A DNA stretch of 64,000 bases from Planctomycetota bacterium (GCA_014381825.1 JACNKX010000077.1:1-64000); one strand, 5' to 3'. Shown: positions 54,749 through 64,000, numbered from the stretch's first letter. Program-made: numbers and translations. The notes: generated from the sequence alone by a model not told the origin.

Positions 54749-55759
54749 TCACGGAATCTGACCGAGTGCCTTGCGATGCAGAAGGGTTAGCTGCTCGATA
54801 CTTTCTATTGACTCAAACGGTGTGTACATCACTCGCATGACCATTTGATATATCGCGCCGGGCCGATAGTCCGAAATCAGCAACTGATAATCCCATGCAG
54901 GATTACCCCCACCGCCACCTGAAGGTGATTGGGTAAAGCGGATCATGTCCTCAGGGCGATACATCGTGACCAAGGCCATTCCGCGACATTTACCAAAATA
55001 CCACGGCTGACTGAAGCGATAGTTCGAGCGACTGAAGAGTAAAGTAAACGGAAAATCCTTATCGTGAGGAAACACACGTTGATCGTTGGTCGCGAGATGC
55101 GTCGATAGTCGGCCGTGACCTGGTGTCGTCGCGAGGATCCACCGCGTGTTCCGACTATCGTCGTTAACAGGATGTCCCTTGAAATAGATGCCAAGCGATT
55201 TAGGCTGGTTGATATAACTTGCCCACTGCAAACCAATGTATTTATTGGCGAAAGTCGCGTCGACTGGCTTACATTCAAACGTGATCTCAATCGTCCCGTC
55301 ACGAAGCATATGATACCGATGGCAACTCTCCAATCGCCAATTGGGTGTGGCGTGTTGATAGAGTTCGCACGTGAATTCGTCGATCACTCGTAACTGCATT
55401 GGCGCTCTGCGAGGCTCGAACAGCACCGCCTCTTCTTGAACGGTTCCGTCATGAATTGCTTCAAAGTTGAGGCCGCTGTAGGAAGGCACGAACAGGTTCT
55501 TGGATTGTTTCGCATGCGACAGGGCTGCAACGCCGTTATATCCAGCTTGATGACCGGACAACACTTCGTCGTCAACGCTTTGGTTGTCGACGATCACGGC
55601 GCGCACGCCCGCGCGTTCGAGGATGACGTAGGGCTCGGTCGCCACTTTGTATTGGATTGTAGATTTTCTCAGAGTTGTTGATCCAACCGGTTCCGCGCTG
55701 AACGCAATTCCGGCCGAGTACAAGCAGCTGGCAAAGAGAATCGCCGATTCAAACTTCAT
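54749..55759 (-). CDS. Secreted protein of unknown function in polysaccharide operon
   Basis: 336 aa with a signal peptide (ILFASCLYSAGIAFSA). No family recognised: a beta-rich protein, with conserved-looking blocks ERAGVRAVIVDNQSVDDEV, PSYSGLNFEAIHDG, RYHMLRDGTIEITFECKP and FKGHPVNDDSRN; a Gly-rich SGGGGG loop near 290. No SGNH, glycosidase or lyase motif is visible. It overlaps the GT4 gene by 11 bases, so co-translation is likely; it may modify or bind the polysaccharide. Confidence 0.75.
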   Translation of the reverse strand: MKFESAILFASCLYSAGIAFSAEPVGSTTLRKSTIQYKVATEPYVILERAGVRAVIVDNQSVDDEVLSGHQAGYNGVAALSHAKQSKNLFVPSYSGLNFEAIHDGTVQEEAVLFEPRRAPMQLRVIDEFTCELYQHATPNWRLESCHRYHMLRDGTIEITFECKPVDATFANKYIGLQWASYINQPKSLGIYFKGHPVNDDSRNTRWILATTPGHGRLSTHLATNDQRVFPHDKDFPFTLLFSRSNYRFSQPWYFGKCRGMALVTMYRPEDMIRFTQSPSGGGGGNPAWDYQLLISDYRPGAIYQMVMRVMYTPFESIESIEQLTLLHRKALGQIP

Positions 55760-57074
55760 TTCCAGTGTTCCTCTTGCGTTTCGGATCTACGTCCAACCTC
55801 GAAGTGGAGTCGTTCCAAGGTGTGTGGCGCACCGTGTCGACGACGTTTCGGAGATTTTCCGCGACTGCTTCGAGCGAGTGAAACTGACGAACGCTTCGTT
55901 GGCCATTTTCGGCATACCGTGCCCGCGAAACTACATCGTTCCACAAATCACACACGCTAGATACGGCCTGATCCGAGTCGCCTTTCGTCCAGACTCCACA
56001 CTCTGATTTGGACACGAAATTGCCGAAGTCCTCCAGAGTTACAATAGGTGTTCCGCTGGCGGACGCTTCTAAAAACACATTGGGAAACCCTTCGGATTGG
56101 CTCGTACTCAGAAAGAGCCTAGCGCGTCGGAACACATCAGGCATCTCGTCAGCCGGGACGTAGTCGACAATCCTAACGTTAGGTGTGGCATTCTTGCGGA
56201 TATCTCGTTCGGTGCGAGCGTCCCCACGATTCAGCACCATAACGAACGGAATGTCTGGACACTGGCGAGCGATTTTAAGGCAGAGCTGGGGCCGCTTGTA
56301 GACTTCGTCGTAACGGCCAACCCACAAGACATATTTGCCGGGCTCCGTGGTTTCGGTGGTAGACCACCGCTCAGCTCGAATCGGCGTCGGAATTACGAAC
56401 GACTCGCGATTCGCCAGTTCGGTCAAGCGATCTTGCTGCCATTGCGTTTGGCACAAGACAGCGGAAGCGCGTTCGATAACGAAACGGCAGTCGTCAGACG
56501 AGTCGCCATAATGATTGACGTATCGAGAATCCGAAAACAATTCAGCGTCAAGATCTGCGTTTGACGCTAGTCCCACGATGGAGGGCCGCTGAATGCGTTC
56601 GGACGCTCGCACAATGGCTGCCGCGTGTTCGCCAAGGCCGAATCCCATACAGACATCTGGCTTGAGTTGCTCAAGCTGCTCCGATATACGTTCATGCATC
56701 GACCGCCGATTGCGGAACGGGCGCGTGGCTAGAAGTAGGGGCAATTGCCAAAGGAGTTTCGCGTGCCATGCCCGCGTGCGAAACCAAGGGAAGTGTGGCA
56801 ATGCATCAATACTGCGAGAAACATTGAATCGAAGGTCACGAAAACGATCGATCAACGGCACGACGGTCACGTTTCCGACACGCGTACTCGTAATCGGACG
56901 CGTGTGGCCGACCATAAAGAAGACTTCAATGTCCGGCTGCTGAGATAGACCAGTGGCCAGATTCCACGCCCGCATTTCCAATCCGCCAATGGACCGTCCG
57001 GCCTTCGGTTCGATCGCCGGGTATGCGTTTAGTGCAATGATGCAGACGCGACGTGGTACATCTCCTCGTCTCAT
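55749..57074 (-). CDS. GT4 glycosyltransferase
   Basis: 441 aa GT-B. N-terminal block IALNAYPAI, GGLEMRAWNLATGLSQQ; donor block LSTSQSEGFPNVFLEASASGTPIVTLE with the E-x7-E pair and KYVLWVGRYDEVYKRPQLCL. Retaining transferase that adds a sugar to a lipid-linked or nascent surface glycan. Overlaps the SGNH gene by four bases (ATGA) and the secreted protein by 11. The end DPKRKRNTGNEV is a basic tail. Confidence 0.9.
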   Translation of the reverse strand: MRRGDVPRRVCIIALNAYPAIEPKAGRSIGGLEMRAWNLATGLSQQPDIEVFFMVGHTRPITSTRVGNVTVVPLIDRFRDLRFNVSRSIDALPHFPWFRTRAWHAKLLWQLPLLLATRPFRNRRSMHERISEQLEQLKPDVCMGFGLGEHAAAIVRASERIQRPSIVGLASNADLDAELFSDSRYVNHYGDSSDDCRFVIERASAVLCQTQWQQDRLTELANRESFVIPTPIRAERWSTTETTEPGKYVLWVGRYDEVYKRPQLCLKIARQCPDIPFVMVLNRGDARTERDIRKNATPNVRIVDYVPADEMPDVFRRARLFLSTSQSEGFPNVFLEASASGTPIVTLEDFGNFVSKSECGVWTKGDSDQAVSSVCDLWNDVVSRARYAENGQRSVRQFHSLEAVAENLRNVVDTVRHTPWNDSTSRLDVDPKRKRNTGNEV

Positions 57075-58369
57075 TGCTCGCTCGGTTGCCTTGGCAATTC
57101 CAATTTATGCTGTAATGCGTTTTGCAGTTCTTGCGCGACGACGCGATGGCCGCTTGCGCTTATATGGTGGTCGAACCGCCAGTATAACTCCTCGGTTGGC
57201 GCTCGCTCGGCGGCAGCGCGCAACGAAGGCCTAAGATCGATGATTTGGATGTCTAGGTCCGCGGCCAATCGAATTACCAATTCTGACGCGCGATCGTCGA
57301 TCAGCAAGTCTTCTGCGCTAAGCTGAAGGTGCGAGGCAGCCTTTTGATAAGCGACCTCGTCGGTATGAGGGTGAATCTGCCGGATCGACGGAATGACAAG
57401 TAGAAGCAACTCGACATTCTGCGATTGCGTCTCGCGTTGAAACTGTTCCAGGATGAAACGCATCATACTACCGCATTCGTCCCACACGGAAGGGTGCTGC
57501 TTAAAGTACTGTGCTTGGCCGAGGCTCTGCCAATATCCGCCAGAGCTTATCGCAGCGGCTTCTTCAGAAAGCTCTTTCTGCTGATCCACTTCTGGCACGT
57601 TGCCAAACATCTGCCGAAGCGATCGCACGTTCGCGAGTGCATGGTAGATCGCCAAACGATCACGGAGGAAGTTCTTCGCAAGACGACCCACTCCCGGTAC
57701 GGCCTCGTCCGGCGGCGGTGGCTCGTTCGAAGCGGGATCAACATGGACAAAGGCACCATCTTGTCGTTGAAGATGGACTCGATCAGATGCGGTCAGATCC
57801 CATAGATCGTTTCCGGCATAAAACGCAACGATTAGACAGTCGGGATCAAAACGTTGAACGACCTTCTGATATACCCATAATTCCTGATAGGGCGAGAAGG
57901 TGGAAAACCCAGCGTTGATGACGTCGAAGGTATTCGCCGTGCTCTCATCATTCAGAGACACTTCCAGCAAATTCGCATAGCTTTCGTGGTTCCATACGGC
58001 ACCGTCCGTGTGGCTGTCACCCATCACCGCAATCCGTATGGTTTCGGGAGGTTTCTCGATAGGAGTTTCACCGTCCTCGCGAAAGCTACATTCGTTTCGC
58101 TCGAAAACGATCTTTCCGGTCGGGTGTTCATCGGTCTCGGTAACTGTATGACTGCTCGGCCAATGAATCCAGTTCTTCTCCTGCGCCTCTCGAATGAAGT
58201 CGACGGAGTGTAATTCGCTAGTGTCAGGCGGCGGCGGAGTTATAGGTGGCGCAAAGCCGATAAACCTGCAGAAGACTTCTAATGCGATAAGCGACAGTGC
58301 ACACGATCCGGCAAGTACAATCAGTTTCGCGGAGAATGCTCGACGATGGCGCGGGGGATTAGCAGGCAT
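57071..58369 (-). CDS. Membrane-anchored SGNH/GDSL hydrolase-like protein (second)
   Basis: 432 aa. One N-terminal TM helix (LIVLAGSCALSLIALEVFC), then SGNH blocks: I AVMGDSHTDGAVW (Ser nucleophile), III FYAGNDLW, V RFDHHISASGHR with Asp and His. A paralogous partner of the protein at 53369-54703 but with a different anchor, so two separate modification steps are likely. It lies between the flippase and the GT4 gene, overlapping the latter by four bases. Confidence 0.85.
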   Translation of the reverse strand: MPANPPRHRRAFSAKLIVLAGSCALSLIALEVFCRFIGFAPPITPPPPDTSELHSVDFIREAQEKNWIHWPSSHTVTETDEHPTGKIVFERNECSFREDGETPIEKPPETIRIAVMGDSHTDGAVWNHESYANLLEVSLNDESTANTFDVINAGFSTFSPYQELWVYQKVVQRFDPDCLIVAFYAGNDLWDLTASDRVHLQRQDGAFVHVDPASNEPPPPDEAVPGVGRLAKNFLRDRLAIYHALANVRSLRQMFGNVPEVDQQKELSEEAAAISSGGYWQSLGQAQYFKQHPSVWDECGSMMRFILEQFQRETQSQNVELLLLVIPSIRQIHPHTDEVAYQKAASHLQLSAEDLLIDDRASELVIRLAADLDIQIIDLRPSLRAAAERAPTEELYWRFDHHISASGHRVVAQELQNALQHKLELPRQPSEQ

Positions 58370-58422
58370 GGATCTTACGGCGAGATTAGACGCTCTTTTT
58401 ATGGGACCAATTCAAACTAAAC

Positions 58423-59811
58423 TCAGGCTGACTCGGGAAGATGCCATTGCGCACGACATCGATACCAAGCCCACGTCCAAAACGGGAGACTGAATAGCAC
58501 TCCCATCGCTAGGTAAGCGCCTGCAGCACCAATCACACCGTATTGCCGACCCAGCCACCATATTAACAGTCCGTTCGTCGCTGCCGCGGTTATTGAAACG
58601 ATCATATACGGCGAGCGTTTGTGGGCATGAATGTAGATCCCCTGAAACTCAGCGAGAGAAGTTGCGATCAATCCCAACGCCAGAAGCGTCGTGGGAAGCG
58701 GTGCCAGCAAACGATCGGCGAACCTGGATTCCGCTTGAAAAAGAAGGACGTCAAACAGAATGAAGGCGGCATTAAGGATACAAAGCACGGTCAAAGCGAT
58801 CGTGCTCAGCCGGATGAAGATGCGATTCAATTCATCATAGTCTCTTTCTGCGACAAGCATCCCAAAACGCGCGGCTCGAGTTCTTACCCACGATGAACAC
58901 GCCGCTTGTAGTGACGAGAGCACTTGCCAAGTCATTCCTACTTGTCCGGCGGTCACCTCGCCGTAGTAGTAAAAGATAACTGGGTTTATCAGCGACGTAT
59001 TGAAATAACAAAACAGGCCTTTAACCCCGATTCGCCATTGCAAAGGCCATACCTCCGACATCCAGTGGATCGAGGGGCCCGTGGGGCGACTTGTCAGTAC
59101 GCCAAAGAAACGCCGGTAGTGGACGGCGATAAGATAAAACTCGCATACCAACTGCACGAACGACGCGATCGCCGGAGTCCACAATCCCGCGCCTAGGGGA
59201 ATGCATGCCCAGACGGCGAGATTGCCCAACACTGCCCGCACGAATCTGAATCGGTAAACCGTTTGGACTTGATTACATCCTTCTAGAACTCCCAAGAAGG
59301 GAGTCATCCACAACACGAACGCGCTGCACCCGACGAGCGCTAACCAAGGAAGTTTCCAAGCGATCGTGTCGCTGTACTCACCCGAAGTGAAGAAGACGAG
59401 GCCGATCGCGCTCACGCAAATCCAAAAAAGTGTCGCAGCCACGCCGTACCAACACAGAGAGATGCGAGTCAGGCTTGATAACCTTGAAATGGCTTCTTCG
59501 GGACCGTGAATCGCGCCATCATCGTCCAAGCGAAGCTTTTGCCATTCGTGACTGGCGACGTTGATGACAACATATTGGAACGACAACTCGAAAAACGATT
59601 GCAGCGCGATGAGACTCCAGAACGTGTAGTAGTACCCCTGAACTTCTCGAGAAAAGAAGTATGCAATGAGGATCAGCGTGACAGGCCCGGCCAAGAACTG
59701 CCAAGCGCGAGCGGCGATCCCGAAAAAGACAGCCTGATCGACTTCAAGACGGTTGAGAAGACGCCTCAACCACGAGCGATTCGCAGCTGGAGTTGGAGAG
59801 CGATCCGACAT
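58423..59811 (-). CDS. Polysaccharide flippase-like membrane protein (Wzx/MATE type)
   Basis: 462 aa with about 12 hydrophobic helices (for example FLAGPVTLILIAYFFS, IALTVLCILNAAFILFDVLL, PTTLLALGLIATSLAEFQGI) and few charges inside, as in the oligosaccharide flippase family that moves lipid-linked sugars across the inner membrane. The first 30 residues are cytoplasmic. Positioned in the operon after the prenyltransferase-fold gene (15 bases) and before the SGNH gene, it fits a Wzx/Wzy-like route. No Wzy polymerase was recognised in the window. Confidence 0.82.
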   Translation of the reverse strand: MSDRSPTPAANRSWLRRLLNRLEVDQAVFFGIAARAWQFLAGPVTLILIAYFFSREVQGYYYTFWSLIALQSFFELSFQYVVINVASHEWQKLRLDDDGAIHGPEEAISRLSSLTRISLCWYGVAATLFWICVSAIGLVFFTSGEYSDTIAWKLPWLALVGCSAFVLWMTPFLGVLEGCNQVQTVYRFRFVRAVLGNLAVWACIPLGAGLWTPAIASFVQLVCEFYLIAVHYRRFFGVLTSRPTGPSIHWMSEVWPLQWRIGVKGLFCYFNTSLINPVIFYYYGEVTAGQVGMTWQVLSSLQAACSSWVRTRAARFGMLVAERDYDELNRIFIRLSTIALTVLCILNAAFILFDVLLFQAESRFADRLLAPLPTTLLALGLIATSLAEFQGIYIHAHKRSPYMIVSITAAATNGLLIWWLGRQYGVIGAAGAYLAMGVLFSLPFWTWAWYRCRAQWHLPESA

Positions 59812-59826
59812 CCAATTGCACGCTAG

Positions 59827-61464
59827 CTATTCGATGAGTTCAGCGTCGGGTTTCACAGACAATAACCAGCCCGTCCACTGCCGCTGAGCCTCTTGAAACT
59901 CTGGCTTCGTGGGCCGTTCATCGCCAATGACGAAATTGAACCCATCCGAATTGCGGCTCATGAATCGTAACGAGTCACGGGCAGCTCGCATGACGCGTTT
60001 GTCAGGATCACTCAATGCGAAGATCAAAGCGGGGGCACTTCCTAGATCGCGAACCGTCCCAAGCGTCTTTGCTGCCGTCAACCGAGCTTTAAATAATCCA
60101 TTGGTGAGCATTCGCCGCAGTCGCGTCAGCTCCAGTTGACGCTGTTTTGGATCAGCACTCAGTTCGAGCTTATCAGGAACTTCCGAACTAAACTCTTTCT
60201 GCGGTGTCTTTGGGTCGTCAAGCATCTTCAAAAGTTCTGACACGGACTTGGAAGGATCGGCGGTTACGACTTTCCCTTTATTGTCAACGCTCGCAGTCGA
60301 CATATCGGCTTTTAAACCCTTGCCGCCCGTTAGTCTCCCTTGCTCGAGAACGATTCGAGTTACCGTCGCCTTGGACGTGCGCAGCAAAAACAATACAGCA
60401 AACGCAGTGTCGAGCACGGGTCCTTGCTCACCGCTCTTCCAGCTACCGTCCGCCGCCTGTTTGCCTCGCAAGTAGTCAACACTTGCGTTATACCAACGCG
60501 GCTCGGGATCTTTGATCGCTTCTGCTAACTCTCGAAATGCCCAATACCTTTCGAGAGCGTACATGTAGTAGTACTGCTGGTGTTTCGCACCTTTGTAAAC
60601 ATTCTCAAGTCCCGCGTTGCGGTTGAACCAAGTATTGCCATCCTTGGCGCTCAGTTGCCATCGCCCCTGCTCCACCACTTTGGCGATTACTTTGTCGTCT
60701 CGGGTAACAACGGGTTTAATCGCTGGGGGCAGCGTCATTCTAAGTTGCAACATTCGGGGGTCGTCGATGAACCCAAGTAGCTCGCCGCAGACATACATAC
60801 TTCCCACTCCAGCGGCGGTCATTGACGCTGAAAAATCACTTTGGTTCACACGGTTGAAGCTCCCCGGATCAGTCCCTTGGTAGGCATAGCTTCCATTCGG
60901 AGCTTGAGTTCGAATGAGCCAATTGCATACCTTCTCGACGGCCGGGATCTTAACGTTGATACCTTGTCGATGCGCCATCCACATTCCCAAACACGCATAC
61001 TGCGTTTGCGATGTGTCTCCAGTTGGATGGTTCGGGTAACTCCACGCACCATCAGCTCGCTGCTGCTCATAGATAGCCTCCAACAGCGCTTCCACTTCGG
61101 GCTGATACTGCTGAGGCCCAAGTTCGCCTAGAAAAATCAGGGCGATCCCCAAGCTATAGTTGGCGTGCCCCGATCGACTGAAGCCCGATTTCGACTCGGT
61201 CCGACATTGTTCAACCGCTTTAATGACAAGTGGATGCTGCTCATTTCCCGTTGCGATATAACATGCCAACGCGGAGATACAGATTCCACCGAGCTCTTTA
61301 TCGTGCCCTCCCTTGCCGTAGTTCTTCTCGATATAGCTCACGCCCCGCTTCACGGCAGCTTGAACTTCAGGGCTCTGTGGCGTGTAGGCACGAGCGGACG
61401 AACAGCAACAAGACAGCAGCAATAGAGAGGTTGCGAGAGCGACCGTATTTTTGTGTCGAAACAT
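59827..61464 (-). CDS. Secreted prenyltransferase/squalene-oxidase-repeat protein
   Basis: 545 aa. Signal LLLLSCCCSSARA, then an (alpha/alpha)6-type toroid with repeats GGICISALACYIATG, ADGAWSYPNHPTGDTSQTQYACLGMW and APNGSYAYQGT, AADGSWKSGEQGPVLDTAFAVLFL; the C-terminal third (DPKQRQLELTRLRRMLTNGLFKA on) has HEAT-like helices. These repeats occur in terpene cyclases and also in alpha2-macroglobulin-like and glycan-binding secreted proteins; no DxDD or QW catalytic motif set is convincing, so an enzyme call is not made. First gene of the polysaccharide operon. Confidence 0.82.
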   Translation of the reverse strand: MFRHKNTVALATSLLLLSCCCSSARAYTPQSPEVQAAVKRGVSYIEKNYGKGGHDKELGGICISALACYIATGNEQHPLVIKAVEQCRTESKSGFSRSGHANYSLGIALIFLGELGPQQYQPEVEALLEAIYEQQRADGAWSYPNHPTGDTSQTQYACLGMWMAHRQGINVKIPAVEKVCNWLIRTQAPNGSYAYQGTDPGSFNRVNQSDFSASMTAAGVGSMYVCGELLGFIDDPRMLQLRMTLPPAIKPVVTRDDKVIAKVVEQGRWQLSAKDGNTWFNRNAGLENVYKGAKHQQYYYMYALERYWAFRELAEAIKDPEPRWYNASVDYLRGKQAADGSWKSGEQGPVLDTAFAVLFLLRTSKATVTRIVLEQGRLTGGKGLKADMSTASVDNKGKVVTADPSKSVSELLKMLDDPKTPQKEFSSEVPDKLELSADPKQRQLELTRLRRMLTNGLFKARLTAAKTLGTVRDLGSAPALIFALSDPDKRVMRAARDSLRFMSRNSDGFNFVIGDERPTKPEFQEAQRQWTGWLLSVKPDAELIE

Positions 61465-61645
61465 ATCGACCTCTACACTGATTAGAGTTTCGAATTGCAG
61501 AAAGAGAATGCTCTGGGAAGAGGTTTTCCGATCACCAGTCGATCCTAGCGGGCCACGAATCTTCTGTCAACGAATTCCGAGTCGGAAACAACGACCCGAT
61601 AAGCACTTGTGCCCAGTTCGCTAGCAAACATTCCAAGCCAAGGGA

Positions 61646-61861
61646 TTACCACAACGTATAGATAAACGGGGCGGCAGCGGTCCCGCTTAGCACCACGAGT
61701 ACGCCCATCAGCAGAAGAACGAGAATGATCGGTGTAAGCCACCATTTTTTGTTGTGAATCAGAAAGTCCCAGAACTCGGCGAGCAATCCCGGGTCTCGCT
61801 CGTCCGCAATCTTGCTGAATTCGGTGTTTTCATCCTGGTCGTCTAGCTGCGTTTCGCTCAT
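61646..61861 (-). CDS. DUF5989-like small membrane protein
   Basis: 71 aa from ATG 61861. Characteristic sequence LLAEFWDFLIHNKKWWLTPI with a single TM helix (ILVLLLMGVLVVLSGTAA) and an ending FIYTLW; this is the DUF5989 pattern, in planctomycetes often beside SGNH, carbamoyltransferase and SxtJ-like genes. Here only the polysaccharide operon is adjacent (182 bases). Function unknown. Confidence 0.82.
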   Translation of the reverse strand: MSETQLDDQDENTEFSKIADERDPGLLAEFWDFLIHNKKWWLTPIILVLLLMGVLVVLSGTAAAPFIYTLW

Positions 61862-62140
61862 CCGATTCAAACCGCTCGGCACGTGGTGGTTGACCAATCT
61901 GGCAGGCTTCCATCATAAGCGGATGGCCAACCCACGCCAAACGGGAATCGGAATGGCGTTGAGTCATCAGGCCGACCTTGCCGTTTCGACCGAATCTATG
62001 ACCGAAATCGGGGCTAGATCAACAGTTGAGGCCCTTTCACGTCGATAAATATCATTGAACGGATCAACGAACCTTGATAAGATCGGGGCGGTTCAAGTTA
62101 GACATATTGTGTTCCCTCGCGCGAAGCAGGAGCTTCCATC

Positions 62141-63511
62141 ATGTTGACGATATACGGTCGAAGCCAACGACGCAGCGGATTTTGTGATGGTGTGAACCGT
62201 CGCGACTTCCTAAAGATCGGCGGTTTGGTGATGGGTGGCATCTCGTTGCCACAGCTGCTGGCAGCCGAATCACAAGCCGGCATTAAGCGATCGCACAAAG
62301 CAGTCATTAACGTCTTCCTGCCTGGTGGACCACCTCACCAAGACATGTGGGACATCAAGCTCGATGCGCCATCCGAGATTCGCGGCGAGTTCCAACCAAT
62401 CAATACAAATGTCTCAGGCATCGAAATCGGTGATCAGTTCCCGATGATCGCCGGCATGATGGACAAGTTCGTTCCGATTCGCTCCATCGTCGGCGCACGT
62501 GGTTCACACTATGCCGTCGAAGCCATGACGGGGCGAGGCGAGAACAACCCGCCGGCTGGCGGTTGGCCTTCGATGGGCGCTTGGGTTTCGCATTTGGAAG
62601 GCCCCGTTAGTCCGACGATCCCGCCGCATCTCAGCTTGATGTATAAGACGAGTCACCAACCCTGGGGCGATCCAGGTGCTGGCGGCTTCCTCGGTGTGAA
62701 GCATGCTCCATTCCGGTTGGCTGGCGGCAACGACGACAAGCGTCGAGTCGAGTCGCGCGAAAACATGACGCTGAAGGACATCACGCTCGACCGTCTTGGT
62801 GATCGGCAAGCGTTGTTGAATTCCATCGATGGCTTTCGCCGCGAAGTTGATTCGAGCGGAGTGATGGATGGCGTTGATGCTTTCACGCAGCAAGCGATGG
62901 GAATCCTTACATCCTCTGCGCTTGCCGAAGCTCTCGACTACACGAAGGAAGATCCCAAGCTCGTCGAACGATATGGCAAGGGCAATCCCGCGTTCACCTC
63001 CGACGGCGCACCGAAGGTAACCGAGAACTTCCTGGTCGCACGCCGCTTAGTCGAAGCGGGCGCGCGAGTTGTCTCGTTGAACTTCAGCCGCTGGGACTGG
63101 CACGGTGGCAACTTCAATCGCGGTCGCCAAGACATGCCAATGCTAGACCGAGCGCTCTCGGCTTTGGTCGAAGATCTCGATAACCGAGGCATGTTGCGAG
63201 ACGTTTCCGTCGTCTGTTGGGGTGAGTTCGGTCGCACACCCAAGATCAACGGAAACGCTGGCCGCGACCATTGGCCGCGCGTCTCTTGTGCTATCCTCGC
63301 CGGTGGCGGCATCCGCGCAGGGCAAGTGATCGGCTCGACGAATCGACTTGGCGAATACGCTGTGGATCGACCGGTGACGTTCCAAGAAGTCTTTGCGACG
63401 CTCTACCAGAACCTCGGGTTGAATCTACGAGCGATTCGCGAGTTCGATCTTCGCGGTCGTCCACAGTACTTGGTCGACGAAGGCGTGAAGCCGCTTACCG
63501 AGTTGGTTTAA
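62141..63511 (+). CDS. DUF1501 family protein, Tat-exported
   Basis: 456 aa. AGGAG lies ten bases before the ATG. Twin-arginine [48 protein letters not shown] and [19 protein letters not shown]. Same family as the gene at 30864-32336, but of a shorter, bacterial-wide subgroup, and only the following gene pairs with it; no PSD1 gene is nearby, unlike the other locus. The metal-binding His and Asp of the sulfatase-like fold seem kept ([13 protein letters not shown]). Confidence 0.93.
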   Translation: MLTIYGRSQRRSGFCDGVNRRDFLKIGGLVMGGISLPQLLAAESQAGIKRSHKAVINVFLPGGPPHQDMWDIKLDAPSEIRGEFQPINTNVSGIEIGDQFPMIAGMMDKFVPIRSIVGARGSHYAVEAMTGRGENNPPAGGWPSMGAWVSHLEGPVSPTIPPHLSLMYKTSHQPWGDPGAGGFLGVKHAPFRLAGGNDDKRRVESRENMTLKDITLDRLGDRQALLNSIDGFRREVDSSGVMDGVDAFTQQAMGILTSSALAEALDYTKEDPKLVERYGKGNPAFTSDGAPKVTENFLVARRLVEAGARVVSLNFSRWDWHGGNFNRGRQDMPMLDRALSALVEDLDNRGMLRDVSVVCWGEFGRTPKINGNAGRDHWPRVSCAILAGGGIRAGQVIGSTNRLGEYAVDRPVTFQEVFATLYQNLGLNLRAIREFDLRGRPQYLVDEGVKPLTELV

Positions 63512-63517
63512 CTCCCG

Positions 63518-64000
63518 ATGTTGAACATTCTCGAAAAGCCCGACCGTCGACAGCGCCTCTGCAACGGGCTGACTCGTCGCGATATGTTACGGATAGGTGG
63601 CACGGCGCTCGGCGGAATGACGCTGCCGCAACTTTTGCGACTCGATGCCGAAGCAGGCGTCAATCGTTCGCACAAAGCATTGATCATGATCTACATGTGT
63701 GGCGGGCCGCCACATCAAGACATGTACGACATCAAGGTCGACGCCCCTGACGAAATCCGGGGTCCGTTCAAGCCAATCGACACGAACGTAGACGGCATCC
63801 AGATCTCGGAGAAGCTGCCTCAACTCGCCAAGATCATGGACAAGATTGTGCCTATACGCTCGATGGTTGGCGCTCGTGATTCGCACTACTCGCATCAGTG
63901 CATGACTGGACACCACGAACAGAATGCGCCAGCCGGCGGGTGGCCGCACATCGGTTCTGCTGTCTCGCATTATCAGGGCCCAGTTCACGCGGGCATCCCG
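63518..64000 (+). CDS. DUF1501 family protein, Tat-exported (truncated by window end)
   Basis: The first 161 codons are visible; the frame is open at the window edge. It starts six bases after the previous stop and reads MLNILEKPDRRQRLCNGLTR, then a twin-arginine [39 protein letters not shown], and GARDSHYSHQCMTGHHEQNA. It is a clear tandem paralogue of the upstream gene and likely in the same operon. Confidence 0.93.
   Translation, partial: MLNILEKPDRRQRLCNGLTRRDMLRIGGTALGGMTLPQLLRLDAEAGVNRSHKALIMIYMCGGPPHQDMYDIKVDAPDEIRGPFKPIDTNVDGIQISEKLPQLAKIMDKIVPIRSMVGARDSHYSHQCMTGHHEQNAPAGGWPHIGSAVSHYQGPVHAGIP

Noticed and set aside
1-64000. tRNA, rRNA, CRISPR, transposase or prophage genes
   Set aside because: I looked on both strands for cloverleaf-like arms, regular spacers and transposase or integrase motifs and found none that I could support; short tRNAs could still be missed by eye.

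Overview
The window looks like a chromosomal segment of a planctomycete, probably of the Pirellula/Rhodopirellula type. This rests on family content: three DUF1501 Tat-exported proteins, a PSD1/cytochrome c (DUF1549/DUF1553) protein, a DUF1559 prepilin-like protein, serine/threonine kinases next to ECF sigma factors, secreted Gfo/Idh/MocA oxidoreductases, and bacterial tetrahydromethanopterin (H4MPT) C1 genes (fae, mtdB/mtdC type). I see no rRNA, tRNA, transposase, phage gene or CRISPR array. Gene density is high and most genes are short operons on alternating strands.

Layout. 1-7.4 kb: a flavoprotein, a GlnB-like P-II protein with a [2Fe-2S] ferredoxin, RimI-like acetyltransferase, PlsC-like acyltransferase, then an H4MPT-linked formaldehyde module (ATP-grasp protein, Fae, methylene-H4MPT dehydrogenase) and a zinc-ribbon membrane protein. 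7.7-11.2 kb: a small secreted protein and a BamA-type outer-membrane assembly factor split into a POTRA protein and a separate beta-barrel protein. 11.5-19.9 kb: MsbA-like ABC exporter with a short-chain dehydrogenase, purN, a nucleotidyltransferase-like remnant, a eukaryotic-type isoleucyl-tRNA synthetase carrying an embedded repeat, and a very acidic protein. 20-23.5 kb: an acid-sugar operon (ManD/RspA-like dehydratase, HpcH/HpaI aldolase, oxidoreductase). 23.6-30.5 kb: MscS channel and a glycogen/alpha-glucan group (glgA, galT, GH57). 30.5-36.4 kb: PSD1 - DUF1501 - small membrane protein operon and a ROK regulator with an operator-like palindrome in front. 36.6-41.4 kb: VWA protein, STAS protein, DUF1559/small membrane/PolB-like exonuclease operon, enoyl-CoA hydratase. 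41.4-48.7 kb: a signalling locus with two ECF sigma factors and two large kinases of unusual domain order. 48.8-61.9 kb: CE15-like esterase and a cell-surface polysaccharide locus (two GT4 enzymes, AsnB-like amidotransferase, two SGNH proteins, flippase, prenyltransferase-fold protein). 62.1-64 kb: two tandem DUF1501 genes, the second cut by the window end.

Most worth following up are the signalling locus (a zinc anti-sigma motif fused to a kinase and extracellular TIGR03067/DUF1559-like domains, beside a kinase-RDD-pseudokinase-RDD protein), the split BamA, the P-II protein lacking two C-terminal arginines, the repeat translated inside ileS, and several families of intergenic palindromes. 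All functional calls come from reading motifs; no database search was run.
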